Assembly (NCBI RefSeq): GCF_000257645.1
Contig: NZ_AJHJ01000008.1
Location: forward strand, 112,499-176,498
Direction of reading: 5' to 3'
Length of the DNA stretch: 64,000 nt
From: Serratia sp. M24T3
Lineage (GTDB): Bacteria; Pseudomonadota; Gammaproteobacteria; Enterobacterales; Enterobacteriaceae
The position numbers were made by a program, and so were the translations under genes. Of the stretch, positions 9,421 to 17,249 are shown piece by piece. The notes under the pieces are model-generated. The model was not told the origin of the DNA, made no database searches, and saw only the letters and a program-made list of their open reading frames with translations. Each line of letters opens with the position of its first letter. Positions within the stretch are counted from its first letter, which is position 1.

Positions 9421-9807
9421 TCAGGCAGATTTTTGCTGGATCATGTGCAGCGGTGGTGCGACATCGAGTTTTATCTCGGGATTTTGGCGAAACTCGTGAG
9501 GCGTGATGTTAAAACGCTTGCGGAACATATAGGTAAAGTGCGACTGCGAGCCAAAGCCAAAATCCATGGCGATATCAAAAATAGATGAATCGCTGCTGCT
9601 CAATTGATAGACCGCGCTAGCAAGGCGACGTTCGCGAATGTACTTGCCGAGGGAAATGCCTGTCGACTCTTTAAAGAGTTTTTGCATATGCCAAAGTGAG
9701 TAGCCAGAATATTCTGCCAGCTCCTCAAGATGGATCACTCTGCCCAAATGGCCTTCAATCCATTTGCTGAGTGCGTTAACGACAGAGAGGTGAATATCTT
9801 GTGCCAT
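9421..9807 (-). CDS. AraC-family regulator, MarA/SoxS/RamA type
   Basis: 128-residue stand-alone AraC/XylS DNA-binding domain with two helix-turn-helix units. The first is LEELAEYSGYSLWHMQKLF (about residues 28-46) and the second IFDIAMDFGFGSQSHFTYMF, ending FRKRFNITPHEFRQ. This spacing and length match MarA, SoxS and RamA, which act without a ligand domain and control efflux, porin and superoxide genes, including micF. SGYSLWHMQ parallels SGYSKWHLQ of MarA. It is not close enough to name as one of those. The ATG at 9807 is used. It is convergent with the DUF1348 gene and separated from two tiny genes upstream by 130 bases. A regulator of micF lying 3 kb from micF is coincidental but notable. 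Confidence 0.82.
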   Translation of the reverse strand: MAQDIHLSVVNALSKWIEGHLGRVIHLEELAEYSGYSLWHMQKLFKESTGISLGKYIRERRLASAVYQLSSSDSSIFDIAMDFGFGSQSHFTYMFRKRFNITPHEFRQNPEIKLDVAPPLHMIQQKSA

Positions 9808-9939
9808 AGCCTGTCAGTGATTAGTTTCGATAAGATGATTATACACAAATTCGCGGCCTAAGCGGCCACGACGAATCCGCAATCCAGAGCAGCAAGTTTA
9901 AATCATCTGCGATTATGGCTTAAAATCCTGCACTGGTGC

Positions 9940-10047
9940 TTAACGTAGCAGTATCCAGTGAATAATGCGGGCAATAACATCGTCCAGAACCACAATGCCA
10001 ACAAGGATTGCGATCACCATTAAAATAAAACGTTTACCGGTGGGCAA
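9940..10047 (-). CDS. Small membrane protein (35 aa), unrecognised
   Basis: A 35-codon frame beginning TTG at 10047, with AGAGGT about seven bases upstream: MPTGKRFILMVIAILVGIVV continuing to a basic, Trp-containing tail (ARIIHWILLR). It has one hydrophobic segment at residues 7-21 after a Lys-Arg pair, as in single-pass small inner-membrane proteins. An internal ATG at 10020 would leave only 26 residues. It lies on the same strand as and 34 bases downstream of another tiny membrane-protein frame. No family recognised; coding status rests on the ribosome site, composition and pairing. Confidence 0.45.
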   Translation of the reverse strand: MPTGKRFILMVIAILVGIVVLDDVIARIIHWILLR

Positions 10048-10081
10048 AATAACCTCTCAAGAACCTTGTAGCCTAGTGTCG

Positions 10082-10174
10082 TTAACCCCAGGGGTTAGTG
10101 CCACGCATGTTCAGGGCGATGACTAAAAGACAGACTGTCAGGAAAACCAGGATAACAATAAAGAGTCTTTTCAT
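10082..10174 (-). CDS. Small membrane protein (30 aa), unrecognised
   Basis: A 30-codon ATG frame, MKRLFIVILVFLTVCLLVIA followed by LNMRGTNPWG. It is a textbook single transmembrane segment with two N-terminal basic residues and a short polar tail. The ribosome site is weak. It follows the FtsI-like gene by 113 bases on the same strand and precedes the 35-residue frame by 34 bases, so the two could be co-transcribed. Function unknown. The codon pattern and the composition favour a real gene, but length makes chance possible. Confidence 0.45.
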   Translation of the reverse strand: MKRLFIVILVFLTVCLLVIALNMRGTNPWG

Positions 10175-10287
10175 ATTGGAAGACCGCGTCTATGAAGGAA
10201 AATTAACACAGAAAGGTACAAAATTCATTTGGCCAAATCTAGTCTTGCCGCATGAAATTGTTAACTTTTGATATGTTATTAACGCCT

Positions 10288-12051
10288 CTATTGAGCACCT
10301 TTTTCTTTCAACTTAACAGCTTTACTGGAAGACACGACTGTCGTTGGCGGTGTTTCAGGGACCAAAGCATCGGGCGCAATGTTCATATGATTCAGCACTT
10401 GCCCCATAATGTCGCCAAAAATCGGGCCAGCTACGGAACCACCGAAGTGTCGACCTGCCTGAGGATTGTTGACCATTACCACCAAAGCGACGCGAGGATT
10501 ACTTGCCGGAGCCACGCCCGCCGTGTAGTTAATATAACCGCCGTCGTATTTTCCGCTCGGCCCCATCTTCTCTGCCGTACCCGTTTTAATCGCCAGTCGA
10601 TAGCCTGGCACCGCGGCGCTCAAACCCGATCCGCCTGGCAAGGCATCGCTTTCCATCATATGTACCACAGTTTCAACCACACTTTTGTCCATGACTCGCG
10701 TTCCGAGTACCGGTGGTGTCACTTTAGTGATAGAAAGCGGGCGATAAATACCAAAAGAGCCGATGGTGGCGTACTCGCGGGCAATTTGCAGCGGCGTGAC
10801 GCGCAGGCCGTAGCCAAACGCAAAAGTTGCACGTTCGATATCGGCCCAGCGCTCACGGTGCAGCGGGAAATAACCGCCGCTTTCGCCGCCAATGCCTAGA
10901 TCGGTTGGTTTGCCCAATCCAAATGAACGATATTGATCGACCAATACTTGTGCAGGCATCGCCAGCGCAATATGTGATACGCCGATGTCACTGGATTTTT
11001 GCAGCACGCCGGTAATGGTGAGTGCGGATTCGTGTCCAACGTCGCGGATGAGGTGTCCGTTAACGGTATAGGGGCGAGTATCCAGAACGGTATCGGGCCT
11101 AATAATCTTATGCGCCAGACCTGCCATGACAACCAGTGGCTTTACAGTGGAGCCGGGTTCAAAGCTGTCGCTAATCGCCACGTTACGCATGTCTTTAACG
11201 TCTGTGCCAGCGTAATTATTTGGATTGAAAGAGGGGTAGGAGGCCATTCCTAAAATTTCACCGGTATTGACGTCAACCATGACAGCAGCGCCGGAGTCTG
11301 CCTGGTTCAACATTACGCCTTTGCGCAGCGCGGCATAAACAGTGTATTGGATATAGCTGTCAATGCTCAGGTTAACCGTCGGCGGCTGCTGCGGCGGCAC
11401 GTCCTTCAAAATACCAATGATATTGCCCTGACCATCCTGGCGATACTCGCGCATGCCAGGTTTACCTTCCAACAGGGAGTTGAAACCTTTCTCAATGCCA
11501 GTCAGCCCTTCATTATCAGTACCGACCACGCCAACCAGATTAGAAGATGCTTCACTCATTGGATAATAACGGCTGTCATCATGCTGGAGGATAACGCCGC
11601 CAAGATGCAGTTCACCGATATCTTTGGCGATACCCTGTTCGATTTTTCTGCCCAGGAACACAAAACGACGTTTAGGATCGCTGGTAATCGTCTGCTGCAG
11701 CTGTGAAAGCGGCATGTCGAGAGCCGAAGCAAGATACTGCCATTTAGGGCTGTTTAAATCACTGTGCAGTTGTTCGATACGGAAAGGGTCGGCGATAACG
11801 TCTTTTGAAGCCACGCTTAATGCTAATGGATGGCCATTACGATCGGCAATGGTGCCGCGATCGGCAGGAATGATTTGGGTGCGCAGCGATCGCTGATCGG
11901 CCTGACGCTCGAGCATTGGCCGGTTGAGGAGCTGCAGATAGCCAACTCGTCCGAGCAGTAATAGCATACATACGACTATCCCCAAGCAAATCAACGCGAA
12001 ACGTTTGGAATAAAAATGAGGTTGGGCGCTGTTTTTCTTGGGATTTGGCAT
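10288..12051 (-). CDS. FtsI-type penicillin-binding protein 3 paralogue
   Basis: Class B penicillin-binding protein of 587 residues, a septal transpeptidase relative (PBP3/PBP3-SAL group). A cytoplasmic tail and one membrane anchor (FALICLGIVVCMLLLLGRVG, about 18-37) are followed by the pedestal domain (ADRGTIADRNG) and the transpeptidase domain. The active-site motif is GSTVKP (Ser near residue 301), and the third motif KTGT is near residue 490. The second motif reads SSD, whereas E. coli FtsI has SSN. The gene is monocistronic and outside the dcw division cluster, since no mraY, murE or ftsL neighbours it, so it is an additional PBP3 rather than the housekeeping ftsI. In Salmonella such a paralogue works at acidic pH. 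That role is inference here. Confidence 0.88.
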   Translation of the reverse strand: MPNPKKNSAQPHFYSKRFALICLGIVVCMLLLLGRVGYLQLLNRPMLERQADQRSLRTQIIPADRGTIADRNGHPLALSVASKDVIADPFRIEQLHSDLNSPKWQYLASALDMPLSQLQQTITSDPKRRFVFLGRKIEQGIAKDIGELHLGGVILQHDDSRYYPMSEASSNLVGVVGTDNEGLTGIEKGFNSLLEGKPGMREYRQDGQGNIIGILKDVPPQQPPTVNLSIDSYIQYTVYAALRKGVMLNQADSGAAVMVDVNTGEILGMASYPSFNPNNYAGTDVKDMRNVAISDSFEPGSTVKPLVVMAGLAHKIIRPDTVLDTRPYTVNGHLIRDVGHESALTITGVLQKSSDIGVSHIALAMPAQVLVDQYRSFGLGKPTDLGIGGESGGYFPLHRERWADIERATFAFGYGLRVTPLQIAREYATIGSFGIYRPLSITKVTPPVLGTRVMDKSVVETVVHMMESDALPGGSGLSAAVPGYRLAIKTGTAEKMGPSGKYDGGYINYTAGVAPASNPRVALVVMVNNPQAGRHFGGSVAGPIFGDIMGQVLNHMNIAPDALVPETPPTTVVSSSKAVKLKEKGAQ

Positions 12052-12162
12052 CGATTACTTCGCAAAGTCGTTAAAATATTTTATCTTCTTTGGCTATCTT
12101 ATAATAAGCCATCGCAGTGACATGTTTATTTTAGTTGCGCTTTGTAAGTAAATGAGTACGGA

Positions 12163-12405
12163 TTACTCGTGGGAGAGCCATTCGTCAGCTTCATCAAACA
12201 TCTCTTCAAGCATTTGATTCAGCTGTGACTTTTCCTGCTTACTTGCGCCGTGAGTGCTGAGACCGTTGGCCTGCATGGCTTTTACCTTTATTTCAGCATC
12301 CGGGAACATTCTGTGTACCCGTTTGGTTAACTCAACAGTAATCTTTTCACCGGCATCAGGGATTGCCGCCACATTTCTTTTGTCGTAACTCAGTTCAACC
12401 CGCAT
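12163..12405 (-). CDS. dinI: DinI-family SOS modulator
   Basis: 80-residue DinI/ImpC-type protein, which binds RecA filaments and tunes LexA and UmuD cleavage. Compared with E. coli DinI it keeps the MR(I/V)E start, the RR/KRVHRMFPD helix, the LS-x-x-GA(S/T)K turn (LSTHGASKQEKSQ) and the acidic C-terminal helix EEMFDEADEW. A LexA-type box lies about 93 bp upstream. The coding frame begins at ATG 12405 and stands alone, 111 bases downstream of the FtsI-like gene on the same strand. Family membership is clear; orthology with E. coli dinI is likely but not proven, because Tum and other DinI-like proteins look alike. Confidence 0.83.
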   Translation of the reverse strand: MRVELSYDKRNVAAIPDAGEKITVELTKRVHRMFPDAEIKVKAMQANGLSTHGASKQEKSQLNQMLEEMFDEADEWLSHE

Positions 12406-12497
12406 AGCCTGCTCTCTATCTTTCTTGGTCGTTTTAAGACGTCATCGGTCATCATGACATATCAATAGAATTAAAAATGTCGCCCATGAAGTTTTGG

Positions 12498-12513
12498 CTG
12501 GATAAATATACAG
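12498..12513 (-). promoter_or_regulatory. LexA (SOS) box upstream of dinI
   Basis: On the minus strand CTGTATATTTATCCAG fits CTG-N10-CAG with an AT-rich core, two or three changes from the consensus CTGTATATATATACAG. It stands 93 bp before the dinI start, agreeing with the known SOS control of dinI. Confidence 0.75.
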
Positions 12514-12551
12514 TTAAACGGAGGAGGGGCCAAGCGATTATTTCGATAAAA

Positions 12552-12890
12552 TCAGGAGTCGTGACGTTTGTTGAAAAGCTCGATCAGCCGCCACAGACCC
12601 ATGACCATGAAGCCCAGCACAGTTCCATAGACTCCTAATTGAGTGATTGTTCCGGCAAGGCCCAGCTGCGGTGGCATCTCGCCCGAGAGGCTTCCGTCAG
12701 GAAGTTTATGCTGCACCGGAAAGGCCAGAAAATAGATAAAGGAAAGACTGCCCATGCCCAGCAAAAAGCTGCAAAGCAACCAGTAGACTTTCTTCATCCC
12801 GTTCGCGCGCACGGCGATGCTGGCCGCTGTTCCAAACAGGATGACGATAAAAATAATCACCAGGATAAGCATCACGACATCTTGTTTCAT
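12552..12890 (-). CDS. Inner-membrane protein of unknown function
   Basis: 112 residues with three or four hydrophobic segments: VVMLILVIIFIVILFGTAAS (about residues 4-23), VYWLLCSFLLGMGSLSFIYF (35-54) and a C-terminal one around QLGVYGTVLGFMVMGLW. A short polar loop (HKLPDGSLSGEMPP) separates the last two. No family was recognised. The ATG at 12890 is preceded by GAGG; an in-frame TTG at 12914 would add eight polar residues. The LexA box of dinI lies in the gap between this gene and dinI, so the two are probably separate units. Codon use matches the neighbours. Confidence 0.6.
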   Translation of the reverse strand: MKQDVVMLILVIIFIVILFGTAASIAVRANGMKKVYWLLCSFLLGMGSLSFIYFLAFPVQHKLPDGSLSGEMPPQLGLAGTITQLGVYGTVLGFMVMGLWRLIELFNKRHDS

Positions 12891-13051
12891 GAACTCTGTT
12901 TCCTCTTGAGCCAATCACTACCAGCATCATTGCCTAATCGAATACTAATCTCCTGACCCATGAGAGGCAATCGTTAAACAAGAGAACTCTTATTGTTACA
13001 TCAACTTAATAGGAATAAGGTTAGAGCTACAATGAAGAAAAGGAGAGCACC

Positions 13052-13210
13052 ATGGGATTTTGGAGAATTCTGTTTACCATTCTTATTCCACCGCTGGGTG
13101 TGTTAATTGGCAAAGGATTTGGATGGGCATTTATCATTAATATCATTCTGACTATCTGTGGCTATTTCCCAGGCCTGATACACGGTTTCTGGGTTCAAAC
13201 CAAGAAATAA
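13052..13210 (+). CDS. yqaE: YqaE/Pmp3-family membrane peptide
   Basis: 52-residue hydrophobic protein of the UPF0057/Pmp3 family: MGFWRILFTILIPPLGVLIG continuing through GWAFIINIILTICGYFPGLI to HGFWVQTKK. The IPPLGV turn and the GYFPG(L/I)IH(A/G) motif are diagnostic. E. coli YqaE is the same length. It spans the inner membrane twice and in eukaryotic relatives affects membrane potential under salt stress; the bacterial role is unclear. AGGAGAG lies four bases upstream of ATG, and a strong terminator follows directly, so it is a monocistronic gene. Confidence 0.88.
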   Translation: MGFWRILFTILIPPLGVLIGKGFGWAFIINIILTICGYFPGLIHGFWVQTKK

Positions 13211-13216
13211 TAAAAT

Positions 13217-13250
13217 AAGCCCTTGTACCATCACGGTACAGGGGCTTTTT
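13217..13250 (+). terminator. Rho-independent terminator of yqaE
   Basis: AAGCCCTTGTACC atca GGTACAGGGGCTT-type stem (one G-T pair) followed by a five-T run, seven bases after the yqaE stop. Confidence 0.85.
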
Positions 13251-13289
13251 ATTGTTATTTATATCAATTTCAATCGATTAGCGGCTAAA

Positions 13290-14114
13290 TCAGTAAACAG
13301 TTTTAATGAATGCCAGTAGATCGCTGTTCAACTGATCCTGATGGGTTGCGGCAAAACCGTGTGGCCCATTCTCATAGGTTTTGAGCTGTGAATTAGTAAT
13401 TATTTTGGCCGACAGAGCGCCGGTGGCTTCAAAAGGAACAACCTGGTCTGCCGTGCCGTGAATAATCAGAGTCGGGACATCAACTTTGGCTAAATCGCCG
13501 CGGAAATCCGAGGTCTGAAAAGCCGTTACACAATCGATAGTGCTTTTTAACGATGCCAGCAGCGCGATATTTAATGTCTGTGTGAGCACACCCTCTGAAA
13601 CCGTCTGTCCTTTATTTAGCCCATAGAAAGGTGTCGCAAAATCACTGATAAACTGCGCCCGATCTTTGCGTAATCCATCCCTGATGCCATCAAATACAGA
13701 TTCATCGACACCTTCAGGATGATCCGCCGTTTTGCCAAAGATTGGCGTCACCGCACCCAGCAGCACAAGAGCACTGACGCGGTCGGTGCCGTAATTGCCG
13801 ATATAGCGTGCGACGTCACCGCCACCCATCGAAAAACCCACCAAGGTGATATCGTGCAGGTCAAGGTGCTCAATCAAACCATTGATATCCGAGGCGAAAG
13901 TATCATACTCATTGCCAGTCCAGGGTTGTTCTGAACGCCCAAAACCTCGGCGGTCAAAAGCAATCACGCGGTAGCCGCGCTCAGCCAGGAAATTCAGCTG
14001 GCTGTCCCACATATCTGCATCAAGCGGCCAGCCATGGCTGAAAAGGATCGGCTTACCCGTGCCCCAATCTTTGTAATAAATGCTGGTACCATCTTGTGTT
14101 TTAAATGTGCTCAT
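13290..14114 (-). CDS. Alpha/beta hydrolase (non-haem haloperoxidase-like)
   Basis: Cytoplasmic alpha/beta-hydrolase of 274 residues in the cofactor-free haloperoxidase/arylesterase group. The oxyanion region is FSHGWPLDADMW (about residues 25-36). The nucleophile elbow is GFSMGGG (Ser near 95). The acid is in HGTADQVVP (Asp near 222), and the His is in GPHGFAATH (near 251), completing Ser-Asp-His. RRGFGRSEQPW is also typical of this group. The true substrate, an ester or peracid, is unknown. The ATG at 14114 has AGGGAACC upstream. It stands alone, convergent with yqaE and followed by 267 bases with no evident gene. Confidence 0.87.
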   Translation of the reverse strand: MSTFKTQDGTSIYYKDWGTGKPILFSHGWPLDADMWDSQLNFLAERGYRVIAFDRRGFGRSEQPWTGNEYDTFASDINGLIEHLDLHDITLVGFSMGGGDVARYIGNYGTDRVSALVLLGAVTPIFGKTADHPEGVDESVFDGIRDGLRKDRAQFISDFATPFYGLNKGQTVSEGVLTQTLNIALLASLKSTIDCVTAFQTSDFRGDLAKVDVPTLIIHGTADQVVPFEATGALSAKIITNSQLKTYENGPHGFAATHQDQLNSDLLAFIKTVY

Positions 14115-14426
14115 GAGGTTCCCTTATTTATCAATTAGTGAATTCAACAATGTTTTTGACGTCTGGCAATAACATTAACTCGCGGGATTTAATAAAGATA
14201 AGGCAAGATTTTGGACAACTTGTTGAACAAATTTATCAATGACCGCTGCAGGGGCAAGGCATCACAAAACCCAGAGCTAAAATTATAGACAGGCAAATCG
14301 AGATTGAAGAGAATCTTGTCGCCCATGTTTATTAATGTGATTAAAGTGACTGTTTTTTAATGGTTTTTAGAAACACGTTGTGTGATTAGTAACGCTTTGT
14401 CAATCAACGAGTTTGATGGGAGGCGT
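14115..14426. other. Intergenic region without a recognised gene
   Basis: About 310 AT-rich bases between the hydrolase and the Rhs-core gene. No convincing frame, terminator or operator was seen. The missing upstream part of an Rhs protein is not recognisable here. Confidence 0.5.
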
Positions 14427-15506
14427 ATGACTTATTCAGCTTTAGGATTTAACGGGGAACGGCATGATCCACTCGGCCGTGGCACGCATTTGGGTAACGG
14501 ATATCGGACCTTCAATTCCACATTGATGCGATTTAATACTCCAGATAGCTGGAGTCCTTTTGCCAATGGTGGAATCAATGCTTACGCCTACTGTCTTGGC
14601 GATCCGATTAACCGCGCCGATCCCTCCGGCCATATGAGCTGGTCGGCCAAAATAGGTATTGGTTTAGGGATCCTGGGAGTTTTGGGGTCAGTGTTTACCG
14701 GTGGTGCGTCGCTGGTTGCGGCCGGTAGTTTGGCAGCAGCGTTTGCCACGGCTTCTACATCATCATTGGTCGTCGGAGGCTCGGCGTTGGTTGCCAGTAT
14801 TAGCGGGATTGCCAGTGCGGTAACAGAGGAAAGTAACCCACGGGCCTCGGCCGCGCTGGGCTGGCTATCTTTGGCTAGCGGAGTCGTGTCTTTCGGCAGC
14901 GTACTCAGTGCCTCGGGATCTAAATTGATTTACAACAGCACGGCTCTGTTACGTCGACGATTACAGACTATTCAAACCGTTGGTATGAGCGGGCGTGGGG
15001 CGCAGGCTGCGGCGCGGGAAATGAATCAACTTGCTGAGCGAATAGTCCATTATGAACTACCTCGTAATTTTGTTACGTTCCGAAGGGGTTATGAGGCGTC
15101 TAGCAGAATTATTCTCAGCGACGCAGGGCTCTTAGGTCCCGTAGATACATTGCCATCGTCCCCTTTAGACTTGGGGCCGCATCTGCGTATGTTAGGTGTA
15201 AGAATACCGATTTATAGTACCGATCTGCTCGCTATTGCTTCACCTGAAGGGGTTTACCGCACACAGCTTCTACGAGTTTACAACGAGTTAGGACTTTCTT
15301 CCGGACAACGAACATTTCGTTCGGTACCGATTTCTAACCCGCAGGCCGTCGGTGGAAATACCTCTCGGTTACCGACATATGGTGAGGCTGTTAACTCGAA
15401 TCGTCCACCAGCCTATTCGGAACACGATCCTTTGCAAAGTAATCTACCTGCTTACACAGAAGATCATGACGAACATGAATGGTTAGAATCTACCACTCAT
15501 TTGTAA
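14427..15506 (+). CDS. Short Rhs-core protein with PPxY/LPxY tail
   Basis: 359-residue protein starting almost directly with the Rhs-repeat-associated core: LGFNGERHDPLGRGTHLGNG, then MRFNTPDSWSPF and NAYAYCLGDPINRADPSGH (to about residue 70). The core is normally followed by a variable toxin tip. The rest is unrelated to anything I know: a Gly/Ala-rich hydrophobic stretch (about 75-165, possible membrane-inserting helices), a mixed region, and a C-terminus with three spaced motifs, LPTYGE, PPAYSE and LPAYTE (about residues 315-345). PPxY and LPxY are eukaryotic WW-domain ligands. The ATG at 14427 has GGGAGG very close upstream; a GTG at 14382 is an alternative. There is no beta-propeller shell, immunity gene or transport gene nearby. 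It could be a stand-alone effector or a fragment. Confidence 0.75.
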   Translation: MTYSALGFNGERHDPLGRGTHLGNGYRTFNSTLMRFNTPDSWSPFANGGINAYAYCLGDPINRADPSGHMSWSAKIGIGLGILGVLGSVFTGGASLVAAGSLAAAFATASTSSLVVGGSALVASISGIASAVTEESNPRASAALGWLSLASGVVSFGSVLSASGSKLIYNSTALLRRRLQTIQTVGMSGRGAQAAAREMNQLAERIVHYELPRNFVTFRRGYEASSRIILSDAGLLGPVDTLPSSPLDLGPHLRMLGVRIPIYSTDLLAIASPEGVYRTQLLRVYNELGLSSGQRTFRSVPISNPQAVGGNTSRLPTYGEAVNSNRPPAYSEHDPLQSNLPAYTEDHDEHEWLESTTHL

Positions 15507-15707
15507 TGCTAAACTCTTAATGTATTGAAAGAGTTATAAAATAAATATTCATCCTGGATACTTAGTTTAGGTGAAAATCGAAAATAGTTCGATCAAACTC
15601 CTGTCGCAGCCAACCAGGGATAATAATTATTTCTGCAATAAAACTGTCATCCCGCAGTGCTAGCGTTAAGCGCAAATAGACTAATCTTCTGATTATAAGG
15701 GAAAGTT

Positions 15708-16979
15708 ATGAAAATTCGCTTAACGCTGATTGCTGCTGCGCTCATGCTTGCACAGCAGGCTCAGGCCGTTTCTTTACCGCAGGCCGCGGCGGTTGCCAAC
15801 AGTACCTCTTTCGCCTCTACCAGCCAGCCTTATGATGCACTTCAGGCTCAGGAGTTGCAGGCTGAAATCACCAGTCTGAAAGGTAGTGAGAGTATCTTGA
15901 AGAGGGAGCAACTGGAGAAGGCCAAGCAAGGCGCTGCTCTGGCGGACCGCGCCTGGTTGAAGGCCAGCGGATATGATTTTCAAACCAAAACTAATCAAAA
16001 AGCGGGGATTGAGCTGCTTGCCAGCTTTAGTACTTTGCCTGCTTCAATATTGCAGGCCAGCCTGCAAAGCGTGACCGATATTAACCGCGATGCCGTGCAA
16101 GGCACCCGTCAAAAAGCCTTGGCCGATGCAGAGGGGCAAAACTACCTTTATTTCCTTGCCGACGCGCTCGGACCTCGTTTAGGTAAAGCTTTCCTGACAG
16201 CTTATGACAAGGGGGAAATCAGCAAGGCTGCGGCGTTAATTAAAGCCAGCGAAGTCAGCACCAGCGCTGCCAAAAAACACTTTAACTATTCTCGTCCGTT
16301 CCTCGTCAAAGGCAATACCATTCACTTGGTGCCAGATGACACCGTCGTTAAAGATAATCAACCTTACTCCGCAGACGGTGGCTCGTTCCCGAGCGGCCAT
16401 ACCAATACCGGCTTCACCGATTCGGTGCTGCTGGCGCAAATGCTGCCGGAGCGCTATGACTCTTTGGTCGAGCGGGGTGCGCGTTACGGTTATTCACGTA
16501 TTGTTCTGGGGGTGCATTATCCCCTGGATATCATCGGCTCAAGAATGGTCGCTCAGCGAAACGTAGCCAATTATCTCAACGATCCTCGTTATCAGGCGCT
16601 GTTCAAAGAGGCCAGCGAACAACTGCGTGCAGCGCTGGAAAAAGAGTGCGGAACTTCACTTGCAGAGTGTGCGAAAACGGCTGGGAAAGACGACCCATAT
16701 CGTTCAGCTGATATGAAACAGTTCTATCAATTCACCATGACTTACAACCTGCCAAAACTGTCTGCAAAAAATACGCCGCTGGTAGTGCCACCGGGAGCCG
16801 AAGTGCTGCTGCAAAGCGCATTGCCTAATCTTTCGGCCGCACAGCGCCGCCAGTTGATGATCAAGACTGCACTACCTGCCGGTTATGCGCTGTCTGGCAC
16901 AACGCCGGACCAGGCATTTTGGCAGCGACTTAATCTTCCGGCGGCCTATGCTTTAGCCAAAACGGGTAAAGCTCATTAA
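15708..16979 (+). CDS. Periplasmic class A-type acid phosphatase (PAP2 family)
   Basis: 423-residue secreted phosphatase. A Sec signal peptide (MKIRLTLIAAALMLAQQAQA) precedes a helical N-terminal extension of about 150 residues. The PAP2 catalytic signature is complete: K-x6-RP in KKHFNYSRP (about residues 189-197), PSGH in SFPSGHT (about 227-233), and SR-x5-H-x3-D in SRIVLGVHYPLD (about 263-274). The His residues form and resolve a phosphohistidine intermediate. It is longer than PhoN/PhoC (about 250), so it belongs to the larger PAP2 group. The gene is monocistronic with a clear AAGGGAAAGTT ribosome site. Role: release of phosphate from organic phosphoesters in the periplasm. Confidence 0.88.
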   Translation: MKIRLTLIAAALMLAQQAQAVSLPQAAAVANSTSFASTSQPYDALQAQELQAEITSLKGSESILKREQLEKAKQGAALADRAWLKASGYDFQTKTNQKAGIELLASFSTLPASILQASLQSVTDINRDAVQGTRQKALADAEGQNYLYFLADALGPRLGKAFLTAYDKGEISKAAALIKASEVSTSAAKKHFNYSRPFLVKGNTIHLVPDDTVVKDNQPYSADGGSFPSGHTNTGFTDSVLLAQMLPERYDSLVERGARYGYSRIVLGVHYPLDIIGSRMVAQRNVANYLNDPRYQALFKEASEQLRAALEKECGTSLAECAKTAGKDDPYRSADMKQFYQFTMTYNLPKLSAKNTPLVVPPGAEVLLQSALPNLSAAQRRQLMIKTALPAGYALSGTTPDQAFWQRLNLPAAYALAKTGKAH

Positions 16980-17027
16980 GCCAAATCGGCAGCGCCTCTC
17001 ATCCGACCAGTAAATTATTTTCACTGC

Positions 17028-17062
17028 AAAGTTGTACAAAACTCATTTTGTTGTATAACTTT
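17028..17062 (+). promoter_or_regulatory. 35-bp dyad promoter/operator, shared with ycgZ genes
   Basis: Arms AAAGTTGTACAA (17028-17039) and TTGTATAACTTT (17051-17062), separated by 11 bases, form an inverted repeat with one mismatch. It contains a promoter-like pair, TTGTAC and TATAAC, 16 bp apart. The same arrangement, GTACAA-N10/11-(T/C)TGTATAACTTT, stands upstream of both ycgZ genes of this window (21518-21550 and 35821-35853). A MerR-type dimer such as BluR would fit such a dyad inside the promoter spacer. The protein is inference; the repeat and its recurrence are directly visible. Confidence 0.7.
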
Positions 17063-17065
17063 GAA

Positions 17066-17150
17066 GTGTGGCGATGAGCTACACGTAACGAAAGGTGCTT
17101 TGCGCCGCCTCTGAAAGTGTTACGGAATTTCACTTTCAGAGGGTTTTTTT
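17066..17150 (+). ncRNA. Candidate small RNA with three hairpins
   Basis: Directly behind the 35-bp dyad promoter (-10 TATAAC ending 17059) lie three successive hairpins. Hairpin 1 is GTGTGGC gatga GCTACAC (17066-17084), hairpin 2 is GGTGC ttt GCGCC (17094-17106), and the terminator is CCTCTGAAAGTG / CACTTTCAGAGG (17108-17142) followed by seven T. Predicted length is about 85 nt. No open reading frame with a ribosome site fits. It does not match the enterobacterial small RNAs I can recall (RybB, MicA, RprA, CyaR, OmrA, ChiX, FnrS, RyhB). The single-stranded linker ACGTAACGAAA (17083-17093) is a possible seed. Transcription is inferred, not shown. Confidence 0.55.
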
Positions 17151-17249
17151 ACCCGCCAACAAGTAAGGTCACGCGTCTTTAAACAGTTCGCTTTGACTCA
17201 ATACGAATATTTTTTTGAATAGCAGTACTGCTGTTTGATCTTCAATACT

